From DATARH01 sp036008175 (GTDB lineage Bacteria; Pseudomonadota; Alphaproteobacteria; ATCC43930; CGMCC-115725), in contig DASYOB010000086.1 of assembly GCA_036008175.1 (NCBI GenBank), forward strand, positions 1-64,000: a stretch of 64,000 nt of DNA, in the 5' to 3' direction. A program made the translations under genes and the position numbers. Below, in pieces: positions 42,161 through 49,563 of this stretch. Below the pieces are notes generated by a model, which did no database searches, was not told the origin of the DNA, and was given only the letters and a program-made list of their open reading frames with translations. Numbering within the stretch: position 1 is the stretch's first letter; each line of letters opens with the position of its first letter.

Positions 42161-42952
42161 TCAGCTTCCCGGGTAGGTCTTGCGCAAAAAGCCGGTGCGC
42201 TGGGTGGCGCCGCCCATCAGGAATTGCGCGTCCTGGCCGGACAAGATGAACCGCGCGCCCATCTCGATATAGCGCGGCATGATCTGCTCGTTGTAGATCC
42301 CGGCCATGCCGGGAAATTTCCCGTGTTTCTTCGCCGCCGCGATCATCTTGCGATAGGCCTCGGCGACCCGCTCGTTCCCGAAATCGCCGGGGATGCCCAT
42401 CTCGGCGCACAGATCGTTGGTGCCGATCAGCAGCACGTCCACCCCGGGCACCGCGGCGATCGCCTCGGCGTTCTCGATCGCGGTCGGCGTCTCCAGCATC
42501 ACGACGGTCAGATTGGCGGCGTTGAGCGCCTCGGCGGCCGCACCGGTCGAAGAGGAGCGCAGCCCGTAATGCGGCCCGATCCCGCCCATCGAGCGATGCC
42601 CGACCGGCGGATATTTGAGCCGGTTGACGACTTCCTTCGCCTCGGCGGCGGTGTCGACATGCGGCATGACGATGCCGAGCACGCCATTATCGAGCGCGCG
42701 CGTCGCGATCGCGTATTCGCCGTTTGGCACCCGCGCGATCGGCGCGATGCCGGCGTCCAACGCCGCGGTCGCGATCTGGGCGCAGGCCTCCAGCGACATG
42801 ACGCCGTGCTCCATATCGAGAAACAGCCAGTCGAAGCCGGCCACCGCCATCGCCCTGGCGATCTCGACGCTGCGGGTCAGGCGCACGCCGACCCCGAGCG
42901 ACAAATGGCCTTGTTCGAGCTTTTCGCGGGCGGGGTTGCGGACGGCGGTCAT
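42161..42952 (-). CDS. HpcH/HpaI-family aldolase
   Basis: 263 residues from ATG 42952 with GAGGAG upstream. Class II pyruvate-type aldolase/citrate lyase TIM barrel: FDWLFLDMEHGVMS (E/H metal and base region), APIARVPNGEYAIATRALDNGVLGIVMPHVDTAAEA (Arg and DNGAxGIxxP signature), VMLETPTAIENAEAIAAVPGVDVLLIGTNDL (metal Glu and Asp). It cleaves 2-keto-3-deoxy or 4-hydroxy-2-oxo acids to pyruvate plus an aldehyde using a divalent metal. Its start overlaps the upstream GcvA-like regulator stop by 4 bases, so the regulator and enzyme are co-translated. Confidence 0.9.
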   Translation of the reverse strand: MTAVRNPAREKLEQGHLSLGVGVRLTRSVEIARAMAVAGFDWLFLDMEHGVMSLEACAQIATAALDAGIAPIARVPNGEYAIATRALDNGVLGIVMPHVDTAAEAKEVVNRLKYPPVGHRSMGGIGPHYGLRSSSTGAAAEALNAANLTVVMLETPTAIENAEAIAAVPGVDVLLIGTNDLCAEMGIPGDFGNERVAEAYRKMIAAAKKHGKFPGMAGIYNEQIMPRYIEMGARFILSGQDAQFLMGGATQRTGFLRKTYPGS

Positions 42953-43911
42953 CGACGGCTCCTCTCGATTGTCGTTCGCTGAGTGGTTGTTTCCTGGGCG
43001 CGCTCGGCGTCGGCTTCCTGGCGCAGCCAATCGCGAAATGCCCGCACTTTCGGGCGCTCAAGCGCGCCCGGCGCGGTCGCGATGTAATAGGCGAAGAGGT
43101 CGGGCAGCGCCAACGAGAACAGCCGCACCAGCCGCCCGGCGGCGAGGTCGGCGGCGGCGATCGAGCTGTAGGCGAGGACGACCCCGTGGCCGGCGATCGC
43201 CGCGTCGAGCGCCAGATGCCCAGCGCTGAAGCTCAGCCCGGAGGCCGGCGGCACGCAGGTCACTCCCGCCGCTTTTAGCCACATCGCCCAAGTCGGCGCC
43301 AGCGGGTCGCGATCGGCCGCCTGATCGTGGATCAGCGCGCGATGGGCGAGATCGTCGGGGCTGCGCAGCGGTGGCCCCTCCTCCAACAGGCGCGGGCTGC
43401 AGGCCGGAAACACCTCGTTCTGCAGCAGGGTTTCGACATGCAGCCCGGGGTAGCGCCCGGTGCCGTAGCGGATAGCAAGATCGAAGTCGCCGCGGTTCAG
43501 ATCGACCACCTCGTCGGTCGCCGAGATCCGCACATCGATCTCGGGCCAGGCCGCCTGGAAGCGGTGCAGACGGGGCACCAGCCATTTGGCGGCAAAGGAC
43601 GGCGAGGCGGTAATGGTCAAGGTGCCGGTATCGTTATGCGCGCGCAGCCGCCGCACCGAGGCGCGGATGCCGGCGAAGGCATCGGTCAGCCCGGGCAGCA
43701 GCACCCGCGCCGAGGCGGTCAGCGCGATCTGGCGGTTGAGCCGGCGGAACAGCTGGACGCCGAGATCCTCCTCCAGCGCGTGGATCTGATGACTGATCGC
43801 CGCCGGGGTGACGTTCAGCTCCTCGGCCGCCTTGCTGAAGCTTTCGAGGCGCGCCGCCGCCTCGAACGCACGCAGCGCGCTGAGCGGCGGCAGATGTCCG
43901 GTATTCGCCAT
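42949..43911 (-). CDS. LysR-type regulator, GcvA-like
   Basis: 320 residues from ATG 43911. The N-terminal helix-turn-helix reads LPPLSALRAFEAAARLESFSKAAEELNVTPAAISHQIHALEEDLG, a very GcvA-like sequence, then a LysR substrate domain with WPEIDVRISATDEVVDLNRGDFDLAIRYGTG and YPGLHVETL (GcvA/AmpR pattern). It overlaps the HpcH aldolase start (ATGA) and is divergent from DUF1127, a placement seen repeatedly in alphaproteobacteria, so it probably controls both. Effector unknown. Confidence 0.88.
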   Translation of the reverse strand: MANTGHLPPLSALRAFEAAARLESFSKAAEELNVTPAAISHQIHALEEDLGVQLFRRLNRQIALTASARVLLPGLTDAFAGIRASVRRLRAHNDTGTLTITASPSFAAKWLVPRLHRFQAAWPEIDVRISATDEVVDLNRGDFDLAIRYGTGRYPGLHVETLLQNEVFPACSPRLLEEGPPLRSPDDLAHRALIHDQAADRDPLAPTWAMWLKAAGVTCVPPASGLSFSAGHLALDAAIAGHGVVLAYSSIAAADLAAGRLVRLFSLALPDLFAYYIATAPGALERPKVRAFRDWLRQEADAERAQETTTQRTTIERSRR

Positions 43912-44037
43912 GATGAGAATTTCTAACCTGGCGCTGAGAAACTCTCGTTTGCTCCAAGATGGGTTACGAACCATTTTTGCGCAAGACGGTTCGCGGCTGT
44001 CTGAAGATGTGGGCCGTGACGGTTTAGGAGAATTCAA
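43912..44037. promoter_or_regulatory. Divergent control region with near-palindromic GAGAA sites
   Basis: 126 bases between the GcvA-like gene and DUF1127. It contains GAGAAACTCTC at 43936-43946 (GAGA/TCTC with a 3-base centre) and, 20 bases away, GAGAATTTCT at 43915-43924, both near the regulator's own start. Paired sites of this type fit LysR-family binding and autoregulation. The order implies dual control of the two divergent units. Binding is inferred. Confidence 0.4.
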
Positions 44038-44274
44038 ATGACAGCAACCCACTTGCAACCCTGCGCCGACCGCCCGGCCGAGTCCCGGCAGCATGCCGCG
44101 CTCGACGCCCTGAATGAGGCGACGGCATGGGTGTTCGATACCCTGCGCGAATGGAACCGGCGCAGCCGCGCCCGCCACGAACTCGCCAGCCTCGACGACC
44201 GCATGCTTCACGATATCGGCCTGTCGCATGCCGAACGCGAATTCATAGCCAACAAGCCGTTTTGGAGGGAATAA
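44038..44274 (+). CDS. DUF1127 domain protein
   Basis: 78 residues, with TAGGAG 9 bases before the ATG. The C-terminal half is the DUF1127 signature: REWNRRSRARHELASLDDRMLHDIGLSHAEREFIANKPFW. DUF1127 proteins are small arginine-rich proteins; some alphaproteobacterial members affect RNA turnover and phosphate or growth responses, but the mechanism for this one is unknown. It is divergent from the GcvA-like regulator and its TAA overlaps the next small gene's ATG (TAATG). Confidence 0.88.
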   Translation: MTATHLQPCADRPAESRQHAALDALNEATAWVFDTLREWNRRSRARHELASLDDRMLHDIGLSHAEREFIANKPFWRE

Positions 44275-44429
44275 TGAGCAAAATCGTCAGGCGTACACGG
44301 GTCGCGGCCTGGATTGCCCGCCGGCGCCTCGCCAGATTGCTGGAAGATGCGGTGTCCGCATCGTCGCGCAACAAAGCCGGAACCGACCGTTGGTCGGATC
44401 CGGAATGGTTCAGGTTCCCGCCGTTCTGA
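44274..44429 (+). CDS. 51-residue basic small protein
   Basis: 51 residues starting at the ATG that overlaps the DUF1127 stop. The sequence MSKIVRRTRVAAWIARRRLA is strongly basic and helical, followed by LLEDAVSASSRNKAGTDRW and a short aromatic end (WFRFPPF). A good AGGGA sits just before the ATG. It may be a DUF1127-related small protein or a partner of it; no domain is recognised. The coupling to DUF1127 and position before the CmcJ-like gene support a real gene. Confidence 0.55.
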   Translation: MSKIVRRTRVAAWIARRRLARLLEDAVSASSRNKAGTDRWSDPEWFRFPPF

Positions 44430-44455
44430 TCCGCATCACACGAGGAAAGCCCATC

Positions 44456-45292
44456 ATGACAACCGCAACCAGCCTGCCCTTTGTTGACGCCGAGCTGAAC
44501 TATCTCGGGCCAACCGCCGATCGTCCGCGCTATTACGCCTACGAGCCGGACGCCAATGATCCACCGCCGGTCATGCCGCTCGAACCGCACCGGATGCACA
44601 TCCACGACCTGCGGCCGATCGGCCACGAGTTGTCGCTCGACGTGCAGGGCTTTGCGCTGGTCGAGCAGCGCAGCGCGGTGCGCGATTTCTGGGACGACGA
44701 CGAGGTCCGCCGGGTCTATTACCCCGAGGCGGAGCGGTTCCTCGCCGAACTGACCGGCGCCAGCCGCGTCTTCATCTTCGACCATCTGCAGCGCCGTCGG
44801 GTGCCCAGCACCACCGACCGCAGCGCCGGCATGCCGCGCCAGCCGGCGACCCGTGTCCATGTCGACCACACCGACCGCTCCGGCCCGCAACGGGTTCGCG
44901 ATCTGATGGGCGACGAGGCGGAAGAGCTGCTCCGCGGGCGTGTCCAGGTGGTCAATCTGTGGCGGCCGATCCTCAACGAGCCATTGCGCGACGCGCCGCT
45001 GGCCGTGTGCGACTCCCGGACCGTCGATAGCGACGATCTGGTGCCCTCGGACCTCGTCTATCGCAACCGGGTCGGCGAGACCTATTCGGTCAAATACAAC
45101 CCGGCACATCGTTGGCATTACGTGCCGGAGATGCGGCGGGACGAGGCGCTCTTGTTGAAGATCGCCGACACCAGGACGGACATCTCCGCTCGGTTCATGC
45201 CGCACACCTCGTTCACCGATCCGACCACCCCGGCGGACGCGCCGATGCGCGAGAGCATCGAGTTGCGGACGCTGGTGTTCCACCCGGCGTAG
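44456..45292 (+). CDS. CmcJ/NvfI-family oxidoreductase
   Basis: 278 residues from ATG 44456 (GAGGAAAG upstream). It matches the family of fungal and bacterial CmcJ/NvfI-like proteins by ELNYLGPTADRPRYYAYEP at the start, THVHVDHTD-type sequence (here TRVHVDHTDRSGPQRV) supplying a H-x-D metal pair, VVNLWRPILNEPLRDAPLAVCDSRTV, and YSVKYNPAHRWHYVPEM with a later His. Such proteins are related to non-haem iron/2-oxoglutarate oxygenases and to the cephamycin CmcJ. The substrate here is unknown. It ends at a strong CCCTCTCCC hairpin terminator and seems to be in one operon with DUF1127. Confidence 0.82.
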   Translation: MTTATSLPFVDAELNYLGPTADRPRYYAYEPDANDPPPVMPLEPHRMHIHDLRPIGHELSLDVQGFALVEQRSAVRDFWDDDEVRRVYYPEAERFLAELTGASRVFIFDHLQRRRVPSTTDRSAGMPRQPATRVHVDHTDRSGPQRVRDLMGDEAEELLRGRVQVVNLWRPILNEPLRDAPLAVCDSRTVDSDDLVPSDLVYRNRVGETYSVKYNPAHRWHYVPEMRRDEALLLKIADTRTDISARFMPHTSFTDPTTPADAPMRESIELRTLVFHPA

Positions 45293-45301
45293 CACCCCAG
45301 C

Positions 45302-45337
45302 AAAAAACCCTCTCCCCCGCCGGGAGAGGGTTTTTTT
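45302..45337 (+). terminator. Bidirectional-looking intrinsic terminator
   Basis: AAAAAACCCTCTCCC (45302-45316) pairs with GGGAGAGGGTTTTTT (45322-45336) around a CCGCC loop, giving a 15-bp perfect stem with A and T tracts on the two sides. It can end transcription of the CmcJ-like gene on the plus strand and also of the minus-strand peptide gene. Confidence 0.92.
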
Positions 45338-45349
45338 AGCCAGTGCGGC

Positions 45350-45436
45350 CTAGTAGGCCCGGCGTGGCATCGCCACGCGGATCACCATCGCGACCGCGAG
45401 GCCGAGAATGATCGGAGTCAGAAGCGCTTTGATCAT
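45350..45436 (-). CDS. 28-residue membrane peptide with perfect Shine-Dalgarno
   Basis: MIKALLTPIILGLAVAMVIR then VAMPRRAY: one hydrophobic helix of about 18 residues with a basic N-terminal Lys and a basic C-terminal tail, so a single-span inner-membrane peptide with the tail in the cytoplasm is plausible. The start is preceded by ACAGGAGGAACCCG, a full AGGAGG at optimal spacing. It is followed by the terminator at 45302-45337. It is below the length normally annotated. No family is recognised. The strong ribosome binding site makes chance unlikely. Confidence 0.6.
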   Translation of the reverse strand: MIKALLTPIILGLAVAMVIRVAMPRRAY

Positions 45437-45604
45437 CGGGTTCCTCCTGTCCTCCGAACAGGATGGCGGCCGCGCCGGTTCCGCGAACCCGGTACTACTA
45501 GCGGGGCGGTAGTGCGTCGGGGCTCGCTGGCGCGCCTTCCCGGATTCGTCCGCAACCGCTAAGATCGCCCCTCTGACCCCCCCAACCGCGACGAGGAGAA
45601 TTCC

Positions 45605-46114
45605 ATGGCCGTCTCGATGTATTCCGGTTTCGTGCCGGTGTGCCTGCAGCTGCTCGCCGGCCTCAAAACCGTACTGCAGAAAACCGAGGAGCACACCACC
45701 GCGCAGAAATGGGATCCCTCGGTGGTGCTCAATCTGCGGCTCTATCCCGACATGTTCACCTTGGAGCGCCAAGTTCGGCAGGTGTGCAATCACGCGCTGG
45801 GCGCCGGCCGGGTTGCCGGGGTCGATCTGCCGAGCCTGCCCGACCAGGACAACAGCTTCGCCGAGATCCACTCGCGCATCGACAAGACCGTCGATTTCCT
45901 GAAGGGGCTGAAGCCCAATCAGCTCGATGGCAAGGATGACGCCAAAGTCACCGTTACGGTCGGCGGCCAACCGCGCGAGTTCAAGTGCCAGAATTACCTC
46001 TATCACTTCGCCATGCTGCAGGTTCAATTCCACGCGACGACGGCGTACGACATCGTCCGCCACGTCGGGGTCAGCCTCGGCAAGCGGGACTATCTGGGCC
46101 CGATGCCCAGCTAA
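45605..46114 (+). CDS. DUF1993 domain protein
   Basis: 169 residues, with GAGGAG upstream of the ATG. All-helical: SMYSGFVPVCLQLLAGLKTV, KWDPSVVLNLRLYPDMFTLERQVRQVCNHALGA, FAEIHSRIDKTVDFLKGLKPNQ, then YLYHFAMLQVQFHATTAYDIVRHVGVSLGKRDYLG. These blocks are the DUF1993 family, a DinB-like four-helix bundle. His residues (CNHA, YHFAM, QFHATT) may bind a metal, as in DinB proteins, but no reaction is known. Single-gene unit, followed by a short hairpin before gltX. Confidence 0.87.
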   Translation: MAVSMYSGFVPVCLQLLAGLKTVLQKTEEHTTAQKWDPSVVLNLRLYPDMFTLERQVRQVCNHALGAGRVAGVDLPSLPDQDNSFAEIHSRIDKTVDFLKGLKPNQLDGKDDAKVTVTVGGQPREFKCQNYLYHFAMLQVQFHATTAYDIVRHVGVSLGKRDYLGPMPS

Positions 46115-46127
46115 GGACGCGTTCAAA

Positions 46128-46153
46128 CCCTCTCCCGCACCCGTGGGAGAGGG
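46128..46153 (+). terminator. Hairpin CCCTCTCCC/GGGAGAGGG after DUF1993, weak T tract
   Basis: CCCTCTCCC (46128-46136) and GGGAGAGGG (46145-46153), same core as the terminators at 45302 and 49095, but the following bases (TCTCGGC) give no proper T run. It may be a dispersed palindrome that acts only as a weak terminator before gltX. Confidence 0.5.
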
Positions 46154-46208
46154 TCTCGGCTGCGTGTCGCAATGGCGTAACTCGCCCGCATCGCCTACAT
46201 AGGCGGCC

Positions 46209-47636
46209 ATGAGCGTCACCGTCCGCTTTGCCCCCTCGCCGACCGGGTTTCTGCACATCGGCGGCGCCCGCACGGCGCTCTTCAACTGGCTCTTCGCCCG
46301 CCATCACCAGCTCTATGGCGACGGCGGCACCTTTCGCCTGCGCATCGAGGACACCGACCGGCTGCGCTCGACCCCCGAGGCGACCAAAGCCATCCTCGAT
46401 GGCCTCAAATGGCTCGGCCTCGACTGGGACGACGAGATCGTCCACCAATTCGAGCGCGCCGCGCGCCACGCCGAGGTCGCGCGGCAGCTGCTCGCCGCCG
46501 GCAACGCCTATTACTGCTATTGCACCCCGGCTGAACTGGAGGCGATGCGCGAGCGGGCGCGCGCCGAGAAGCGCTCGGTGCGCTATGACGGCACCTGGCG
46601 CGACCGTGATCCCTCCGAGGCGCGCCCCGGCATCGACCCGGTTATCCGGCTCAGGGCACCGCAGGAAGGCGCGACGATGATCCACGACCTCGTCCAGGGC
46701 GAGGTCACGGTCGAAAATGCGCAGCTCGACGATCTGATCATTCTGCGCGCCGACGGCACGCCGACCTACAACCTCTCGGTCGTCGTCGACGACCACGACA
46801 TGGGGATCACCCATGTGATCCGCGGCGACGATCACCTCAACAACGCCTTTCGTCAGACGCAGATTTATCGGGCGCTCGATTGGTCGGTTCCCCAATTCGC
46901 CCACCTCCCGCTGATCCACGACGATGCTGGCGCGAAGATGTCAAAGCGGCGCGGCACGGTCGCGGTGGATGCATTTCGGGACATGGGCTATTTGCCCGAG
47001 GCATTGCGCAATTACCTGATGCGGCTCGGCTGGAGCCATGGCGACGACGAGATCATCGCGCTCGACGACGCGATCCGTTGGTTCGACATCAAGGATGTGA
47101 ATCGCGGCGCGGCGCGCTTCGACCAGGCCAAACTGGACAGCGTCAACGCGCACTACATCCGCGAGGCCGATGATGCCCGCCTCCTCGACCTAATCGCCGA
47201 ACGCTTGTCCGCGGAACTCGCTCGGCCGCTCTCGGCGGCCGAGCGCGAGCGTCTGTTGAAGGCGATGCCGGGCCTCAAGCCCCGCGCGAAGACCATCGTC
47301 GAGCTGGCTGAAAAAGCCAGGTTCTATGTTTCGGCGCGGCCGATCCGGCCCGCCCCCGATGCCGCCAAGCTGTTGACGGGTGAGGCGCGGCAGCTGCTCG
47401 GCGGGCTCGGCGAAAGGCTCGCGGAGACAGAGTGGGAAGCAGCGCCCCTCGAGCAAAAGCTGCGCGATTTCGCCGCTGCAAACGGGGTCAAGCTCGGCGC
47501 GGTGGCGCAGCCGTTGCGCGCCGCCTTGACCGGGACCACCGCCTCACCCGGCATCTTCGAGGTCATGGAGGTGCTGGGCCGCGACGAAGCGCTCGGCCGG
47601 ATCGCCGACGCGGCCGCGGAACCCGGCGCAGATTAA
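46209..47636 (+). CDS. gltX: Glutamyl-tRNA synthetase
   Basis: 475 residues, class I aminoacyl-tRNA synthetase that attaches glutamate to tRNA-Glu (and often tRNA-Gln in alphaproteobacteria, which then use GatCAB). VRFAPSPTGFLHIGGARTAL contains the HIGH-type motif HIGG, FRLRIEDTD the glutamate site, and KMSKRRG (~243) the KMSKS loop. Length is typical of bacterial GluRS (470-480). Alphaproteobacteria often have two gltX copies; a second is not in this window. It lies upstream of gltA on the same strand, with 126 bases between. Confidence 0.95.
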   Translation: MSVTVRFAPSPTGFLHIGGARTALFNWLFARHHQLYGDGGTFRLRIEDTDRLRSTPEATKAILDGLKWLGLDWDDEIVHQFERAARHAEVARQLLAAGNAYYCYCTPAELEAMRERARAEKRSVRYDGTWRDRDPSEARPGIDPVIRLRAPQEGATMIHDLVQGEVTVENAQLDDLIILRADGTPTYNLSVVVDDHDMGITHVIRGDDHLNNAFRQTQIYRALDWSVPQFAHLPLIHDDAGAKMSKRRGTVAVDAFRDMGYLPEALRNYLMRLGWSHGDDEIIALDDAIRWFDIKDVNRGAARFDQAKLDSVNAHYIREADDARLLDLIAERLSAELARPLSAAERERLLKAMPGLKPRAKTIVELAEKARFYVSARPIRPAPDAAKLLTGEARQLLGGLGERLAETEWEAAPLEQKLRDFAAANGVKLGAVAQPLRAALTGTTASPGIFEVMEVLGRDEALGRIADAAAEPGAD

Positions 47637-47652
47637 CGCGTTTCGCAGTTGC

Positions 47653-47671
47653 GATATTGCATTGCAATATC
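47653..47671. promoter_or_regulatory. Perfect palindrome upstream of gltA (candidate operator)
   Basis: GATATTGCA (47653-47661), one spacer T, TGCAATATC (47663-47671): a perfect 9+1+9 inverted repeat, about 90 bases before the gltA ATG and 17 after the gltX stop. The TTGCA/TGCAA core resembles sites of the ScfR/RamB/PccR-type regulators that control central carbon genes in other bacteria; that link is inference. It has no T run, so it is not a terminator. Confidence 0.5.
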
Positions 47672-47762
47672 TGAACGGCGTTTGATAATGGTGTACGCGC
47701 GGCCTATTCTCTGCGCCGCAATCGGGCGGCCGGCTGCGGGCTAAGCAAACTGAGGTGCATCC

Positions 47763-49088
47763 ATGGACGGCAACAACACGAACGTCGGCCAATCGGGTGG
47801 GACGATGACGCTGACCGACGACTCCACGGGGAAATCGGTCAAGCTTCCCGTGCTGGAAGGCTCGATCGGGCCCAAGGTCATCGATGTTCGCAAGCTTTAC
47901 GGCCAGACCGGATACTTCACCTACGACCCCGGGTTTATGGCGACTGCCGCCTGCCGCTCCAGCATCACCTATATCGACGGCGACGAAGGCATCCTGCTCT
48001 ACCGCGGCTATCCGATCCAGGAACTGGCCGAGAAAAGCGACTTCATGGAGGTCGCCTATCTGCTCTTGTTCGGCGAGCTGCCGACCGTCGAGCAGAAGAA
48101 GCAGTTCCTCTACGACATCACGCATCACACGATGGTGCACGAGCAGCTGAGCACCTTCTATCGCGGCTTCCGGCGCGATGCGCATCCGATGGCGGTGCTG
48201 TGCGGGGTGACCGGCGCGCTCTCCGCCTTTTATCACGACTCCACCGACATCCATGACCCCTACCAGCGGATGGTCGCGTCCTACCGGCTGATTGCCAAGA
48301 TGCCGACGATGGCGGCCATGGCGTTCAAGTATTCGCTCGGCCAGCCTTTCATCTATCCAAACAATTCGCTGAGCTACGCCGAAAACTTCCTGCACATGTG
48401 TTTTGCCGTGCCGTGCGAGGAATACAAGGTCAGCCCGACCCTGGCGCGGGCGATGGACCGGATCTTCATTCTGCACGCCGATCACGAGCAGAACGCCTCG
48501 ACCGCGACGGTGCGCAACGCCGGCTCGAGCGGCGCCAACCCGTTCGCCTGTATCGCCGCCGGGATCGCCTCGCTATGGGGCCCGGCGCATGGCGGCGCCA
48601 ACGAGGCGGTACTGAAGATGCTGGGCCGGATCGGCGACAAGAAGAACATCCCGGACTTCATCAGCCACGTGAAAAACAAGAACGAACACGAGATCCAGTA
48701 TGGTTTCGGCCACCGCGTCTACAAGAATTACGACCCTCGCGCCCGCGTCCTGCGCGACAGCTGCCATGAAGTGCTCGACGAGCTCGGCATCAAGGACGAA
48801 CCGCTGCTCGATATCGCGATGGAGCTCGAAAAGATTTCGCTAAACGATGATTACTTCATCAGCCGCAAGCTGTACCCGAATGTCGATTTTTATTCGGGCA
48901 TCATCTTGAAAGCGATGGGCTTCCCGACCTCGATGTTCACCGTGCTGTTCGCGGTGGCGCGCACCGTCGGCTGGATCGCGCAATGGACCGAGATGATCGA
49001 GGATCCGGACATGAAGATCGGCCGGCCCCGCCAGCTCTTCACCGGCTCGCCGGAGCGGCATTACATCCCGATCAAGGAGCGGCACTGA
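47763..49088 (+). CDS. gltA: Citrate synthase
   Basis: 441 residues. Condenses acetyl-CoA and oxaloacetate at the entry of the TCA cycle. It is of the large, NADH-sensitive Gram-negative type. Catalytic His in SLWGPAHGGANEAVL, the second His in YGFGHRVYKNYDPRA, and the catalytic Asp in YPNVDFYSGI; GILLYRGYPIQELAEKSDF and PNNSLSYAENFLHMC are family marks. It has a ~15-residue polar N-terminus before the LPVLEGSIGP start of the fold. A perfect palindrome upstream suggests regulation, and the terminator at 49095 ends the unit. Confidence 0.96.
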   Translation: MDGNNTNVGQSGGTMTLTDDSTGKSVKLPVLEGSIGPKVIDVRKLYGQTGYFTYDPGFMATAACRSSITYIDGDEGILLYRGYPIQELAEKSDFMEVAYLLLFGELPTVEQKKQFLYDITHHTMVHEQLSTFYRGFRRDAHPMAVLCGVTGALSAFYHDSTDIHDPYQRMVASYRLIAKMPTMAAMAFKYSLGQPFIYPNNSLSYAENFLHMCFAVPCEEYKVSPTLARAMDRIFILHADHEQNASTATVRNAGSSGANPFACIAAGIASLWGPAHGGANEAVLKMLGRIGDKKNIPDFISHVKNKNEHEIQYGFGHRVYKNYDPRARVLRDSCHEVLDELGIKDEPLLDIAMELEKISLNDDYFISRKLYPNVDFYSGIILKAMGFPTSMFTVLFAVARTVGWIAQWTEMIEDPDMKIGRPRQLFTGSPERHYIPIKERH

Positions 49089-49094
49089 TTGGGA

Positions 49095-49125
49095 CCCCTC
49101 TCCCGCGCAGCGGGAGAGGGGTTTT
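49095..49125 (+). terminator. Intrinsic terminator of gltA
   Basis: CCCCTCTCCCG (49095-49105) and CGGGAGAGGGG (49111-49121) form an 11-bp stem with CGCAG loop, followed by TTTT. It lies 6 bases after the gltA stop. On the opposite strand there is no T tract, so it does not obviously end the gloA transcript. Confidence 0.88.
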
Positions 49126-49128
49126 GCG

Positions 49129-49563
49129 TCAATCGCGCTGCACCAGCTCGATGCGGTAGCCGTCCGGGTCTTCGATAAAGGCGATGACCGAGCCGCCATG
49201 CGCCATCGGGCCGGCCGGGCGCGGGATCTTGACCCCGGCCGCGGCGAGCTTCTCGCAGGCCTTATAGACGTCGGGCACGCCGATCGCGAGGTGGCCGAAG
49301 GCGGTGCCGAGCGAATAGGGCTCCTTCTGGTCCCAATTGTGGGTCAGCTCGATCACGGTCTGATCGGTCTCGTCACCGTAGCCGACGAAAGCCAGGGTGA
49401 ATTTGCCGGTCGGGTAATCGCGCTTGCGCAGCACCTTCATGCCGAGCAGGTCGGTATAAAACCGCAGCGATGCGTCGAGATCCTTGACCCGGATCATCGT
49501 ATGCAGGAGCCGGGCTTTGCCAGGCTCGACCGCGGCCTGTGGTGCGGTATCGGTCATCGTCAT
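49129..49563 (-). CDS. gloA: Lactoylglutathione lyase (glyoxalase I)
   Basis: 144 residues from ATG 49563, overlapping the lpxB TGA. Two VOC repeats: LLHTMIRVKDLDASLRFYTDLLGMKVLRKRDYPTGKFTLAFVGYG with first metal His in LHTMIRV and Glu in TVIELTHNW, then FGHLAIGVPDVYKACEKL with the second His, and IAFIEDPDGYRIELVQ with the second Glu. It isomerises the methylglyoxal-glutathione hemithioacetal to S-lactoylglutathione. Residues 1-17 are a short polar extension. It is the last gene of the long envelope operon, an odd but tightly coupled location (ATGA). Confidence 0.93.
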   Translation of the reverse strand: MTMTDTAPQAAVEPGKARLLHTMIRVKDLDASLRFYTDLLGMKVLRKRDYPTGKFTLAFVGYGDETDQTVIELTHNWDQKEPYSLGTAFGHLAIGVPDVYKACEKLAAAGVKIPRPAGPMAHGGSVIAFIEDPDGYRIELVQRD

